Below, one piece after another: positions 9,501 through 16,548 of a stretch of 35,182 nucleotides of DNA; positions within the stretch are counted from its first letter, which is position 1, and each line of letters opens with the position of its first letter. The notes under the pieces are model-generated. The model saw only the letters and a list, made by a program, of their open reading frames with translations, was not told the origin of the DNA and searched no databases. A program made the position numbers and the translations under genes. Origin of the DNA: Kordia sp964351775 (lineage in GTDB: Bacteria > Bacteroidota > Bacteroidia > Flavobacteriales > Flavobacteriaceae); NCBI GenBank assembly GCA_964351775.1, contig CAYGPQ010000049.1, positions 1-35,182 on the forward strand, in the 5' to 3' direction.

Positions 9501-9719
9501 AGGATTTGTTTCTACACCTTGCATTGCGGTTAATCTGAAAGCTTCACCTCCATCTGACGAAACTTTCCACAAATCACCTTCATAGCTAAATATAACATGT
9601 TTTGCGTCTGGCGTTAACGTTGGCTTTAAAGTAAAGTGAACAGCGTCAAAATTTTTCTGTTGTGCATTCATAAAGGATACAACTACAAACATGAAAAGAA
9701 TACATATTTTTCTACACAT
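6540..9719 (-). CDS. Tricorn-type S41 peptidase with N-terminal beta-propeller
   Basis: A 1059-aa exported protein with a signal peptide (MCRKICILFMFVVVSFMNAQ). About residues 30-540 form TolB/WD40-like propeller blades, with repeated SPDGKWVAFSS-type motifs. A charged Lys/Glu linker spans about 545-590. It is followed by a tricorn core domain containing GELNTSHFGFN (His about 748), a PDZ domain (about 765-850) and the S41 catalytic domain. That domain carries GLILDLRYNTGGNVHDA, NEQSLSDAEM (nucleophile Ser about 965, then Asp 966) and DLETHGVAPD (Glu about 1021). These match the His, Ser-Asp and Glu positions of the archaeal tricorn protease, which has nearly the same length. The likely role is degradation of peptides in the periplasm. 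It is monocistronic. Confidence 0.94.
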   Translation of the reverse strand: MCRKICILFMFVVVSFMNAQQKNFDAVHFTLKPTLTPDAKHVIFSYEGDLWKVSSDGGEAFRLTAMQGVETNPSVSPDGKWVAFSSNQYGNNDVYIMPLNGGKITQLTFHQGNDNVSSWNWDSKTINFTSNRYNSMTNYTVSIDGGTPKRTVEHYFNTIHNVVQHPKTQDIYFNESWESSRFAHRKRYKGDYNPDIKSYNEKTKVYTQHTTYRGKDFAATIDKAGNVYFQSDAHHGEYNLYLLENGIPKRLTDFSTSIMWPKVSANGEKVVFRKDYQLFVYDVAKKSSKKLNININNNSTIEKEQSYAVAKNITYFDISSDGKKMAFVSRGKLFISDVKGKFVKEITTNSLEAVKEVKWLKDNNSLLFSRSDMGYYNWFVTSANGKIETKQLTKNARNSRQITLNADKTQGVYLSGRNEIYIIDLETFKSELIVKDELWGFYNSNPYFSPDGNYIVYNAYRDFEADIFVYNIASKKSINLTKTKVSESEPFWSADGKYIYFSSERISPNFPSGGNGNSKVYQMALDTYEKPFKIDKINELFEAEKEEKKDEKDAKHTEDTKEKEKEKEKVIVTINEKGLMDRLTTISPRFGNQGNITVIDDGNKTHIVYISNHDQGKYKLWKTTLEPFEENKTVKLSDTPMSNYQLITSNKKHYILSNGSISSVNLEANKLTPIKIEDRFNKSLADEFHQMYYEAWAGMEENFYDENFHGENWQKLRDEYAAYLPYVSSRADLRLIFNDMLGELNTSHFGFNSYGKEEQVYYGTQTLATGIIFNTDNPFIIERIVSEGPTDIKGKDLKKGDKLVAVNGKRVTAKSNREQYFANPKFESEISLTFSRSGKEFSVNVHPTSFWNVRDLLYDEWQDQNQAYVDEKSKNSIAYVHMKNMTGGELTKFYEDLVSEEAYKGGLILDLRYNTGGNVHDAVLNFLRQKQYLNWKYREGKLTSQSNFNYGDKPIVLLINEQSLSDAEMTAAGFKELKMGTIVGTETYRWIIFTTSNSLVDGSSYRLPTWGCYTLDGKDLETHGVAPDVYIGKNLKQRLAGDHPQLDKAIEIILKELKK

Positions 9720-9995
9720 AGCTAAAAGGTATATTGTTTTTATTTAAAAAGAAGACATTGATCATCGCTGTATAAACTCCAAATCAATCTCGATACTAAC
9801 GAAGATATAAACTTAAATTTTATTTTAAAGACGAACGATATCTTGTTTTGAAAATACAGCCAATTTTTAACAATAGTAAACTCCATTAAGCTTCGAAAAA
9901 GGTTAACATACAACCATTTTCGTAGTCTTATAGAAAATTACACCTGTACAAGAACAAGCATTTAGAGCACGTACTGAGCGGAGTCGAAGTGCAAA
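9720..9995. other. Intergenic region between the S41 protease and argS
   Basis: 276 bp of AT-rich DNA with no credible ORF. It should hold the protease promoter, but I see no full TAnnTTTG box on the minus strand and no T-tailed hairpin after argS. The only recognisable item is the ACTGAGCGGAGTCGAAGTG repeat at 9973-9991, immediately after the argS stop. Confidence 0.5.
9973..9991. repeat. Dispersed 19-bp intergenic repeat, copy 1
   Basis: ACTGAGCGGAGTCGAAGTG occurs here, just past the argS stop, and again identically at 14521-14539. Both copies lie between genes. I recall the same string as frequent in flavobacterial intergenic DNA. Confidence 0.8.
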
Positions 9996-11906
9996 CTACA
10001 TTCTTTCAGGAACTTCAATTCCTAACAATCCAAACGCTGCTTTGATGGTATCGCCTACTTTTTTGGATAATTGTACTCTGAATACTTTTTTCGCTTCGTC
10101 TTCTTCTCCTAAGATATAAATGTTTTGGAAGAACGAATTGTACAGTTTTACCAAATCGTAGGTATAATTTGCAATGACAGCCGGACTTTGATTCGCCGCA
10201 GCTAATTGTATCGCCGCAGGATATCCTTGCAATTGTTTTACGATTTCTTTTTCACGAATATCTATGTCAATTCCTGTAATTTCTGCTGAATAATCAAATT
10301 CAGCTTTACGCAAGATGGATTGAATACGCGCGTATGTATATTGAATGAAAGGCCCTGTATTTCCGGCAAAGTCAATGGATTCTTTCGGATCAAATAAGAT
10401 TCGTTTTTTAGGATCAACTTTTAGAATGAAATACTTTAACGCGCCCATTCCAATGATTTTATATAAAGCTTCTTTTTCTTCGTCCGAATAGCCTTCAAGC
10501 TTTCCTAATTCTTGTGAAATTTCCTTGGCAGTTTCCGACATTTCTATCATTAAATCATCTGCATCAACTACGGTTCCTTCACGACTTTTCATTTTACCAC
10601 TTGGCAAATCGACCATTCCGTAAGATAAGTGATGTAAGTTTTTAGACCAATCGAATCCGAGTTTTTTCAAGATTAAGAATAATACTTTGAAGTGATAATC
10701 TTGTTCGTTTCCAACCGTATAAATCATTCCACCAATATCCGGATAGTCTTTTACACGTTGAATTGCCGTTCCGATGTCTTGCGTCATATATACCGCAGTT
10801 CCGTCTGAACGTAGCACTATTTTTTCATCCAATCCATCATCTGTCAAATCGCACCAAACCGAACCATCTTCTTTTGCATAGAAAACACCTTTTTCCATAC
10901 CCGTTTGTACGACATCTTTTCCTAAAAGATAGGTGTCACTTTCATAATATAAGGCATCAAAATCAACGCCTAAGTTGGTATACGTAGTTGCAAAACCGTC
11001 ATATACCCATTGATTCATTTTTTTCCAAAGTGCAACGGTATCTTCATCGCCGGCTTCCCAATTAAGCAACATTTGTTGTGCGTCTGCACCGATAGCACTT
11101 ATGTTTGCAAAGTATTCGTTTTTGAATGATTTTCTAAACGCAGCTACGATTTCTTTTGACAAATCAGTTCCATCTGCATATTTTTCAGGAAACTTTTCTT
11201 CAAGATGTTTTTGTGTTTCAGGCTTTTGTGCAAAAACTTCAATTTTGTCAATCGCGTCCGTAGTTGTCAACCATTCAGTATATTCTAGTTGAAAAACTTT
11301 TTCAAATTCTACATAATAGTTTCCCACCAATTTATCTCCTTTTAATCCTGTTGATTGTGGCGTTTCTCCGTTTCCGAAACGTTGCCAAGCCAACATCGAT
11401 TTACAAATGTGAATTCCACGATCGTTGATGATTTGTGTTTTGTATACTTTTTTTCCAGAAGCTTTGATAATTTCCGCAACACTATACCCTAATAAGTTGT
11501 TACGAATGTGTCCTAAATGTAACGGTTTATTGGTGTTTGGTGAAGAATATTCCACCATCACTGCGTTTTCGTCTGCTTTTGGTGTTTCGTGTCCGAACGT
11601 ATCATTTTTTGTAATATTCGCGAAGAAATTTAGATAGAAAGAATCATCAATCACCAGGTTTAAAAAACCTTTGACCACATTGAAACTACTGATTTCAGCG
11701 ACATGTTCCGTTAAATACGTTCCTAATTCTTCTCCCAATTGAGCAGGATTCATCTTTTTAACGCGTAACATCGGGAATGTCACAATAGTGATATCACCTT
11801 CAAAATCTTTTCTTGTAGCTTGAAATTCTACATTATCTAATGTAGTGTTGTATAAGGTTTCAAATGCTTCTTTGACTTTTACCGTTAAGACTTCTTGAAT
11901 ATTCAT
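9996..11906 (-). CDS. argS: Arginyl-tRNA synthetase
   Basis: Class I aminoacyl-tRNA synthetase that attaches arginine to tRNA(Arg). The N-terminal Add1 domain spans about residues 1-105. The HIGH motif appears as PLHLGHIRNN (about 128-137) and the KMSKS equivalent as SGKMKSREGT (about 415-424). The C-terminal DALR anticodon-binding domain begins near GPFIQYTYARIQS and ends GLLGIEVPERM. At 636 aa it is longer than the roughly 590 aa I expect for Bacteroidota ArgS. The excess seems to lie at about residues 210-270, a charged helical stretch (KPETQKHLEEKFPEKYADG) between NYYVEFEK and the NWEAGDE motif. The start has an AGGAG two bases upstream and a good -7 box. Single-gene unit. Confidence 0.97.
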   Translation of the reverse strand: MNIQEVLTVKVKEAFETLYNTTLDNVEFQATRKDFEGDITIVTFPMLRVKKMNPAQLGEELGTYLTEHVAEISSFNVVKGFLNLVIDDSFYLNFFANITKNDTFGHETPKADENAVMVEYSSPNTNKPLHLGHIRNNLLGYSVAEIIKASGKKVYKTQIINDRGIHICKSMLAWQRFGNGETPQSTGLKGDKLVGNYYVEFEKVFQLEYTEWLTTTDAIDKIEVFAQKPETQKHLEEKFPEKYADGTDLSKEIVAAFRKSFKNEYFANISAIGADAQQMLLNWEAGDEDTVALWKKMNQWVYDGFATTYTNLGVDFDALYYESDTYLLGKDVVQTGMEKGVFYAKEDGSVWCDLTDDGLDEKIVLRSDGTAVYMTQDIGTAIQRVKDYPDIGGMIYTVGNEQDYHFKVLFLILKKLGFDWSKNLHHLSYGMVDLPSGKMKSREGTVVDADDLMIEMSETAKEISQELGKLEGYSDEEKEALYKIIGMGALKYFILKVDPKKRILFDPKESIDFAGNTGPFIQYTYARIQSILRKAEFDYSAEITGIDIDIREKEIVKQLQGYPAAIQLAAANQSPAVIANYTYDLVKLYNSFFQNIYILGEEDEAKKVFRVQLSKKVGDTIKAAFGLLGIEVPERM

Positions 11907-12239
11907 TACTCCTAAAATTTGAGGTGCAAAGATATCAATTCTTGATGATGTATGGCGAAAGTTGTTCTAGATAATTTAACGTGAGTTTATATTACTTAGG
12001 AAAAGAATATTTAAGTATATGTAGAATCTTTTAGTAACGCTCATTTTTGTCTTGACACAAAAACGAGCCAAAAAAGTCAAGACAATCTATAGGAAATTGC
12101 TGCGCAACATTCGCTCATGCGCTTCATGCTTAAAGCTTCGCTTTGCAATTCCGCTTTTCACTCATTATTTCTGAAGATCGTCATTTTGGCAAACATTCAA
12201 TACTTGAAAAAAAGAAATCAACTTGACATAATTCCAAAT
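11907..12239. other. 333-bp intergenic region with a dispersed repeat
   Basis: No gene is apparent. It holds the argS promoter at its left end. From about 12040 to 12165 it carries a sequence I recall as a common flavobacterial intergenic element. Its start has the perfect inverted repeat TGTCTTGAC (12048-12056) / GTCAAGACA (12076-12084) with a 19-nt spacer. It continues with GC-richer text containing TTGC-TGC-GCAA and AGCTTCGCTTTGCAATTCCG. No T-run follows the stems, so it is not an obvious terminator for the Rrf2 gene. Confidence 0.6.
11927..11934 (-). promoter_or_regulatory. Bacteroidota-type -7 box of argS
   Basis: On the minus strand this reads TATCTTTG, an exact match to the TAnnTTTG consensus of Bacteroidota housekeeping promoters. 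It lies about 20 bp before the argS start. A TTTCG about 21 bp further upstream could serve as the -33 element. AGGAG precedes the ATG. Confidence 0.7.
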
Positions 12240-12653
12240 TTATAAAGTCGAGAGATCTTCCAAGGTTTTATTGTCCAAAACAGCTAGCATGTTATCGCGA
12301 ACTTCTAGCATGAGATGATGCAATCCGCATTTGGTTTCATCCACGCAATCATCACATTTTTCATAAAAATTTAAACTTACGCAAGGAAGCATCGCAATCG
12401 GCCCTTCTAAAATTCGAATCAATGAAGCTACTTTGATCTCACTTGGTGTTTTAATTAGATAGTATCCGCCACCTTTACCTTTTTTAGAACCCAAAAGACC
12501 ATTGTTTTTTAATTGCAATAAAATTGCTTCTAAGAATTTTTTAGAGATATTTTCTTCCGTAGCAATTTCGGAGATTAACACAGGTAAGTTATTGCCTTTG
12601 CGTGCGATGTAAGTTAATGCTTTGAGCCCGTATTTTGTCTTTTTTGAAAGCAT
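12240..12653 (-). CDS. Rrf2-family transcriptional regulator with Cys cluster
   Basis: About 137 aa from the ATG at 12653 (MLSKKTKYGLKALTYIA, the typical Rrf2 beginning). An in-frame ATG at 12692 would add 13 residues. The winged helix-turn-helix occupies about residues 1-65, with ISEIATEENISKKFLEAIL as the helix-turn-helix and GSKKGKGGGYYL as the wing. A dimerisation helix follows. Four cysteines are clustered in PCVSLNFYEKCDDCVDETKC near the position of the IscR cluster-binding loop, so an Fe-S or redox sensing role is plausible but not shown. Family members control Fe-S biogenesis, cysteine synthesis or nitrosative stress genes. No obvious target is adjacent, apart from the divergent exported protein gene. 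Confidence 0.92.
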   Translation of the reverse strand: MLSKKTKYGLKALTYIARKGNNLPVLISEIATEENISKKFLEAILLQLKNNGLLGSKKGKGGGYYLIKTPSEIKVASLIRILEGPIAMLPCVSLNFYEKCDDCVDETKCGLHHLMLEVRDNMLAVLDNKTLEDLSTL

Positions 12654-12700
12654 ATGAATAAGTTTCAGATAGTGGTAACGTTTTCGAGGCATTCCAATCT

Positions 12701-12741
12701 AGCGTATAAAAATAAACGCTTGTTAGTTAAAAACAAAAGTA
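12701..12741 (-). promoter_or_regulatory. Promoter and possible operator of the Rrf2 gene
   Basis: On the minus strand TACTTTTG (12741 to 12734) matches the TAnnTTTG -7 consensus. Just downstream, AGCGT (12701-12705) and ACGCT (12716-12720) form an inverted repeat in the leader. Rrf2 proteins often repress themselves, so this is a candidate autoregulatory site; evidence is position and symmetry only. Confidence 0.45.
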
Positions 12742-12946
12742 TTCTTTGATTATCTACTATTTTTGATGCGTTTATTACTGAATCATGAGTTTTTTATCAC
12801 TTTTTAAACAGGTTTATATCAAGATTAAAAAAATAAAATTTCCAAATTATCTATTTTCAGCGTTATACACATAACATTCTGATACTGTGTGGTTTTATTT
12901 TAGTATTTTAGCCGCCGATTGTATAAACTTTTACACATTACATTAC

Positions 12947-14395
12947 ATGAAAAAAATCATTTTTATATTGCTATTACTACCTGCTTTAGCAATGAGTCAG
13001 AAAATTAAGATCAAGAAAAATAAAATTCTTTTTGATAACAAAGAAGTTGCCATCCTAGAAGATGGAGACGAAAGAAACAAGTATACGTTTAAGTACTTAT
13101 CGGGCGAAAAAGCGTTTGATGCAGCCTATAAAGCAATTTCAATTTCTGCCATTCAAGATCATCAGTATTTAGAGATGACTTCTGTAGATGGAAAGAAAAC
13201 GGAGATTCCGTATGAAATTTTACAAACGTCCTTCAACTCAAAGAAAATTATCATTCGTTTGTTAAGCGAGAAGTATAATATGATTGACGCCAACGGAATT
13301 AATAAAGAAGGTGTTGCAGCCTTTTTTGCTGAAGAGCGCGAATCTATTAGTGAAAAATATCTACAAGCTGCCGCAGCTGCAAAGTTGGAAGCTGATAAAC
13401 GTCAGCAAACTGTTGGTCGCTATAAGCCGTATGTAAAACCAAATGGAACTATTTCTTTTGGTGGTACGCAAGGAACAAATATTGTGGGTAAGGTATATTA
13501 TTCGGCTTCCGAAAAAGCGTATGTGATTACGGATTTGGATGGAATTAGAGTGGCAACTGCGAAAGAATCTTCTAAAATGGGTTCAACAGCTGCCGTTGTA
13601 AAAACCTATACGGATGAAACTTTTGAATTTGACAAAGGTTCACAGACGATGTTTACCAATATTTTTTCAAGAAATTTTGGACAATTTTTTGTGGAAGAAA
13701 TGGTAGGTCGTGGATACGTTTTTGGACGTCAAGCTAAAAAACATCAGAGTGATTTACATAAAGAGAAAGTGAAAATCGCCAAAGAGAATAGCGTGAATTT
13801 ATATGGCGTTCCTGGAAGTGTTACGGATGACAAAGGCGTAAAATATACCGGAACTGTGTATGTTGTTTTTGAGAAATTAGAGCTTGAGCCTGGACAACAA
13901 GTTGCGGGTTTGCACGATATGAATTCGATTGACAATTACGGAAAATCAATCAGTATTCGGTATGAAAATGATAAAGGACGTACACGTATTAAGAAGTTTT
14001 CTGCGAAAGATGGAATTTCGTTTACAGCGATGGATGAAGGCGTAGAAAAAACTTTTTACGGAATGAAAACGAAAGGAAACGCTTTGAAGAAATTAACAAA
14101 TGCTAGTAATTTCGGGTTTAACAATTCTTATTTTTACGAGAAGGTGTATGAAGAAAATGGCAATATGTTGTTGACCAAACCTGGAGAAGAAGGAACTTAT
14201 GTTATTAAGGTGAAAGATGAAAAGGTTGGTTTTATGATTGACGATCGTAAGAATGATAAAATCTCAAACGCATTGGCAAAATATGTAAGCAAATGCAAGC
14301 AATTGGCAAGCGATTTAAAAGCGGGCGAGTTTGATGTGAAAAACGAGGAAAACTTAAAGCAAATTATTCAAGAGTACAACGATTGTGGAAAGTAG
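12947..14395 (+). CDS. Exported protein of unknown function
   Basis: From ATG 12947 the protein is 482 aa and begins with a clear signal peptide (MKKIIFILLLLPALAMSQ). An in-frame GTG at 12887 would put 20 non-signal-like residues in front, so it was rejected. The mature part is Lys-rich, with KIKIKKNKILFDNKEVA at the start. It includes an Ala-rich helix (about 145-155), a GTVYVVFEKLELEPGQQVAG beta segment (about 305-325), and a C-terminal helix with two Cys (SKCKQL and YNDCGK). I recognise no catalytic motif. It lacks a lipobox and a type IX sorting domain, so it is probably periplasmic. It is divergent from the Rrf2 gene and ends at a strong terminator. Confidence 0.85.
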   Translation: MKKIIFILLLLPALAMSQKIKIKKNKILFDNKEVAILEDGDERNKYTFKYLSGEKAFDAAYKAISISAIQDHQYLEMTSVDGKKTEIPYEILQTSFNSKKIIIRLLSEKYNMIDANGINKEGVAAFFAEERESISEKYLQAAAAAKLEADKRQQTVGRYKPYVKPNGTISFGGTQGTNIVGKVYYSASEKAYVITDLDGIRVATAKESSKMGSTAAVVKTYTDETFEFDKGSQTMFTNIFSRNFGQFFVEEMVGRGYVFGRQAKKHQSDLHKEKVKIAKENSVNLYGVPGSVTDDKGVKYTGTVYVVFEKLELEPGQQVAGLHDMNSIDNYGKSISIRYENDKGRTRIKKFSAKDGISFTAMDEGVEKTFYGMKTKGNALKKLTNASNFGFNNSYFYEKVYEENGNMLLTKPGEEGTYVIKVKDEKVGFMIDDRKNDKISNALAKYVSKCKQLASDLKAGEFDVKNEENLKQIIQEYNDCGK

Positions 14396-14419
14396 TTTTT
14401 TAAAGATTGAATTGTATAG

Positions 14420-14454
14420 AAAAAGCCTGAGATTATTGATATCTCAGGCTTTTT
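14420..14454 (+). terminator. Intrinsic terminator after the exported protein gene
   Basis: AAAAAGCCTGAGAT (14420-14433) pairs with ATCTCAGGCTTTTT (14441-14454), a 14-bp perfect stem with a 7-nt loop and T5. The A-run on the left arm makes it usable from both sides, but ctlX ends about 160 bp away. Confidence 0.93.
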
Positions 14455-14520
14455 CATGTTTTTGTTTTGCACGCGTTACAAACGCGCGCCAGCCATTTTA
14501 GCATCAAATTGAGCTTTTAC

Positions 14521-14539
14521 ACTGAGCGGAGTCGAAGTG
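14521..14539. repeat. Dispersed 19-bp intergenic repeat, copy 2
   Basis: ACTGAGCGGAGTCGAAGTG, identical to 9973-9991. It lies between the exported-protein terminator and the end of ctlX. Confidence 0.8.
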
Positions 14540-14596
14540 TGATTCGGAGTCTCATCATATTTGCGCAAAGCTTTATGTGACGTTGAATTTTTTGAG

Positions 14597-14616
14597 ATTC
14601 CTGCCTACGCAGGAAT
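14597..14616. repeat. Palindromic intergenic element abutting the ctlX stop
   Basis: ATTCCTGC-CTAC-GCAGGAAT is an 8-bp stem with a 4-nt loop that touches the ctlX stop codon (14617-14619). I recall the TTCCTGCCTACGCAGGAA string as a common flavobacterial repeat. The minus-strand sequence after the stem is A-rich, not T-rich, so terminator activity is doubtful. Confidence 0.6.
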
Positions 14617-15552
14617 TTATTGCTTCGGCAAGAAAACCTCTGCCATCATGCAACGTGCGCTTCCGCCGCCACAAGCTTCAATAGTATCTAACGAACTTGA
14701 TACTATTTTGCAATGCTTTTCAATAGCTTGTACTTGACTTTTCGTTAAGGATTGATGCGCCGCATTACTCATGATTAAGAAAGGTTCATCGTTTGCTCCT
14801 TTTACTTGCAACATGTTTCCCGCAAAGTTGTTTACTTGCGCTTCGGTAATGACAATAATTTCTTTTCCATCTTCTTTGAGATGTTTCTTTACGTTTTCGC
14901 GTTCTTTTTTATCATCAATACATTCTAAACAGATGACAGCAAAGGTTTCCGCCAAACACATCATAACATTGGTATGATAAATGGCTTTGCGTTCTCCATT
15001 TACGGTTTGATTCGCCGTAAAGATTACTGGTGAGTATTCAAAATCTTCACAGAATTCTATGAATAATTCTTCGTCAGCTCGTGGCGATAATGCACAATAC
15101 GCTTTTCTGTTCACTCGGTCTAAGAGTAGACTTCCCGTTCCTTCTAAGAAAAAACCATCTTCTTCAGCGGATGTATAATCAATAATATTTTCAATATGGT
15201 ATCCTGCTTTTTCTAGCTCGTCTAATATATCTTCTCTACGTTCATGGCGGCGATTTTCAGCATACATTGGATACAATCCTACGTTTCCATTTTCGTGAAA
15301 AGAAATCCAGTTGTTAGGGAAAATTGAGTCTGGTGTATCTGGTTCTTTGGTATCTTGAATGACCACGACATTCACACCAATTGCTCTGAGTTTAGCTACA
15401 TACGCATCAAATTCTTGTTGCGCTTTCGCTTGTACCGTTTCTGGCAATAAACCATCGAGCACTTTTTGGTAATAATTATTTACCGCCGTTTGTTCGTTCA
15501 TACGAAATGCTACGGGACGAACCATGAGTATGGTGTTAGTAATTTGCTGCAT
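14617..15552 (-). CDS. ctlX: Citrulline utilisation hydrolase CtlX-like (guanidine-modifying superfamily)
   Basis: 311 aa, arginine deiminase/amidinotransferase fold. Visible signatures are PDSIFPNNWISFH (about residues 74-86, substrate-binding Asp/Asn), FFLEGTGSLLLDR (Glu of the catalytic core), IYHTNVMM (catalytic His) and a C-terminal GGGSARCMM carrying the probable nucleophile Cys301. This pattern fits the family annotated as CtlX and proposed to act on citrulline or related ureido/guanidino substrates. The actual substrate here is inferred, not shown. It lies 10 bp downstream of a second superfamily member, so the two are co-transcribed and probably act in one arginine/citrulline or methylarginine route. 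Confidence 0.88.
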   Translation of the reverse strand: MQQITNTILMVRPVAFRMNEQTAVNNYYQKVLDGLLPETVQAKAQQEFDAYVAKLRAIGVNVVVIQDTKEPDTPDSIFPNNWISFHENGNVGLYPMYAENRRHERREDILDELEKAGYHIENIIDYTSAEEDGFFLEGTGSLLLDRVNRKAYCALSPRADEELFIEFCEDFEYSPVIFTANQTVNGERKAIYHTNVMMCLAETFAVICLECIDDKKERENVKKHLKEDGKEIIVITEAQVNNFAGNMLQVKGANDEPFLIMSNAAHQSLTKSQVQAIEKHCKIVSSSLDTIEACGGGSARCMMAEVFLPKQ

Positions 15553-15562
15553 AGTGTTTGTA

Positions 15563-16477
15563 TTATTCTCTGATTAATGGCATGGTACTACAGCGTAGTA
15601 AGCCTTCTTGTTTGGCTATTTCGGAATAGTGTACTTTTTCTACGGTAAATCCTTGTGCTTCAAGCCAAGCATTTAAGCGCGTAAAATTTTGTTCAGAAAT
15701 GACTACTTCTGGAGCTATAGAAAATATATTACTATTCATATTAAACATTTCTTCTTTGGTAATTTCGAAGATGTTTTTTTTTCCAAATAAATCAACTAAC
15801 CATTGGTATTCTTCTTCTATTAGAAATCCGTTTTTGTGTAAGATTGCTTTGTCATTTCCAATCGGTTGAAAGCAACAATCTAAGTGCAGTGCATTTTCTT
15901 TAGGATCTGTATTTGATTTGCGAAGTTCAAATGATTTCACGGTTTTTTCAGGAAATAATTCTTGAATCGCAATGACTGCGTCGATATTCGTTCGTGCTGT
16001 AATGTAGTCTGAATAGTCTTCTCCTGAATAGGTTCCCACAAAAATATAATCGCCCCAAGGCATCACATCTCCACCTTCTACATGGACTTCTTCTGGTAAG
16101 GTAATAATATTTTCAGGATTGATTTGATCGATGACATGCTGAATGGCTTCTATTTCGCGTGCGCGATCGGGTAATATGTTTGATTTGATAAATTTATCTT
16201 CAATGACAAAAGCGATATCTCTGGAGAATATTTGATTGTAATCTTTGATCACTTTTGGGCGAAATACTTGAATGTTGTATTTTTCAAAAATGGCCGCAAC
16301 GGCTTCCATTTCTGGAATCATATCTTTTTCTAATGGATACGTTCCTGCCAATACATGTTGTTTTGATTTGGGATCGTAACAGTCTTCTGCTTTCGGAATA
16401 GGTCCGCAACTTTCTGCTGTTCCTAGTACAACTGCCCGTAATTGAGAAGTTTCATCGTTTACGTGTAATGCTAACAT
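15563..16477 (-). CDS. Dimethylarginine dimethylaminohydrolase-like / amidinotransferase-family protein
   Basis: 304 aa, first gene of a two-gene operon with ctlX. Superfamily motifs are FSRDIAFVIED (about residues 84-94, substrate-binding Asp), VEGGDVMPWGD (about 132-142, Glu-Gly-Gly-Asp core), HLDCCFQPIG (about 199-208, catalytic His) and LLRCSTMPL (catalytic Cys296). These residues are those used for Cys-dependent hydrolysis or transfer on guanidino groups. Whether it hydrolyses methylarginine, deiminates arginine or transfers an amidino group cannot be settled from sequence alone. The catalytic set is complete, so it should be active. A terminator separates it from gltA upstream. Confidence 0.85.
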   Translation of the reverse strand: MLALHVNDETSQLRAVVLGTAESCGPIPKAEDCYDPKSKQHVLAGTYPLEKDMIPEMEAVAAIFEKYNIQVFRPKVIKDYNQIFSRDIAFVIEDKFIKSNILPDRAREIEAIQHVIDQINPENIITLPEEVHVEGGDVMPWGDYIFVGTYSGEDYSDYITARTNIDAVIAIQELFPEKTVKSFELRKSNTDPKENALHLDCCFQPIGNDKAILHKNGFLIEEEYQWLVDLFGKKNIFEITKEEMFNMNSNIFSIAPEVVISEQNFTRLNAWLEAQGFTVEKVHYSEIAKQEGLLRCSTMPLIRE

Positions 16478-16495
16478 ATAATTCGGGTGTATAGT

Positions 16496-16531
16496 AAAAA
16501 AGCTTCATAGACTAGAATCCATGAAGCTTTT
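16496..16531 (-). terminator. Intrinsic terminator of gltA
   Basis: AAAAGCTTCAT (16498-16508) pairs with ATGAAGCTTTT (16521-16531) around a 12-nt loop. On the minus strand the stem ends in six T. It lies just after gltA and before the start of the DDAH-like gene, so the hydrolase operon needs its own promoter in or near this gap. Confidence 0.88.
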
Positions 16532-16548
16532 CAATGTTGTTGTATCTA

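Noticed and set aside
12048..12084. Terminator for argS or the Rrf2 gene
   Set aside because: The inverted repeat has no T-run on either strand and lies upstream of argS; it is better explained as part of a dispersed repeat.
12887..12946. Upstream GTG start of the exported protein
   Set aside because: It would place 20 residues ahead of a clear signal peptide; ATG 12947 gives a standard signal sequence.
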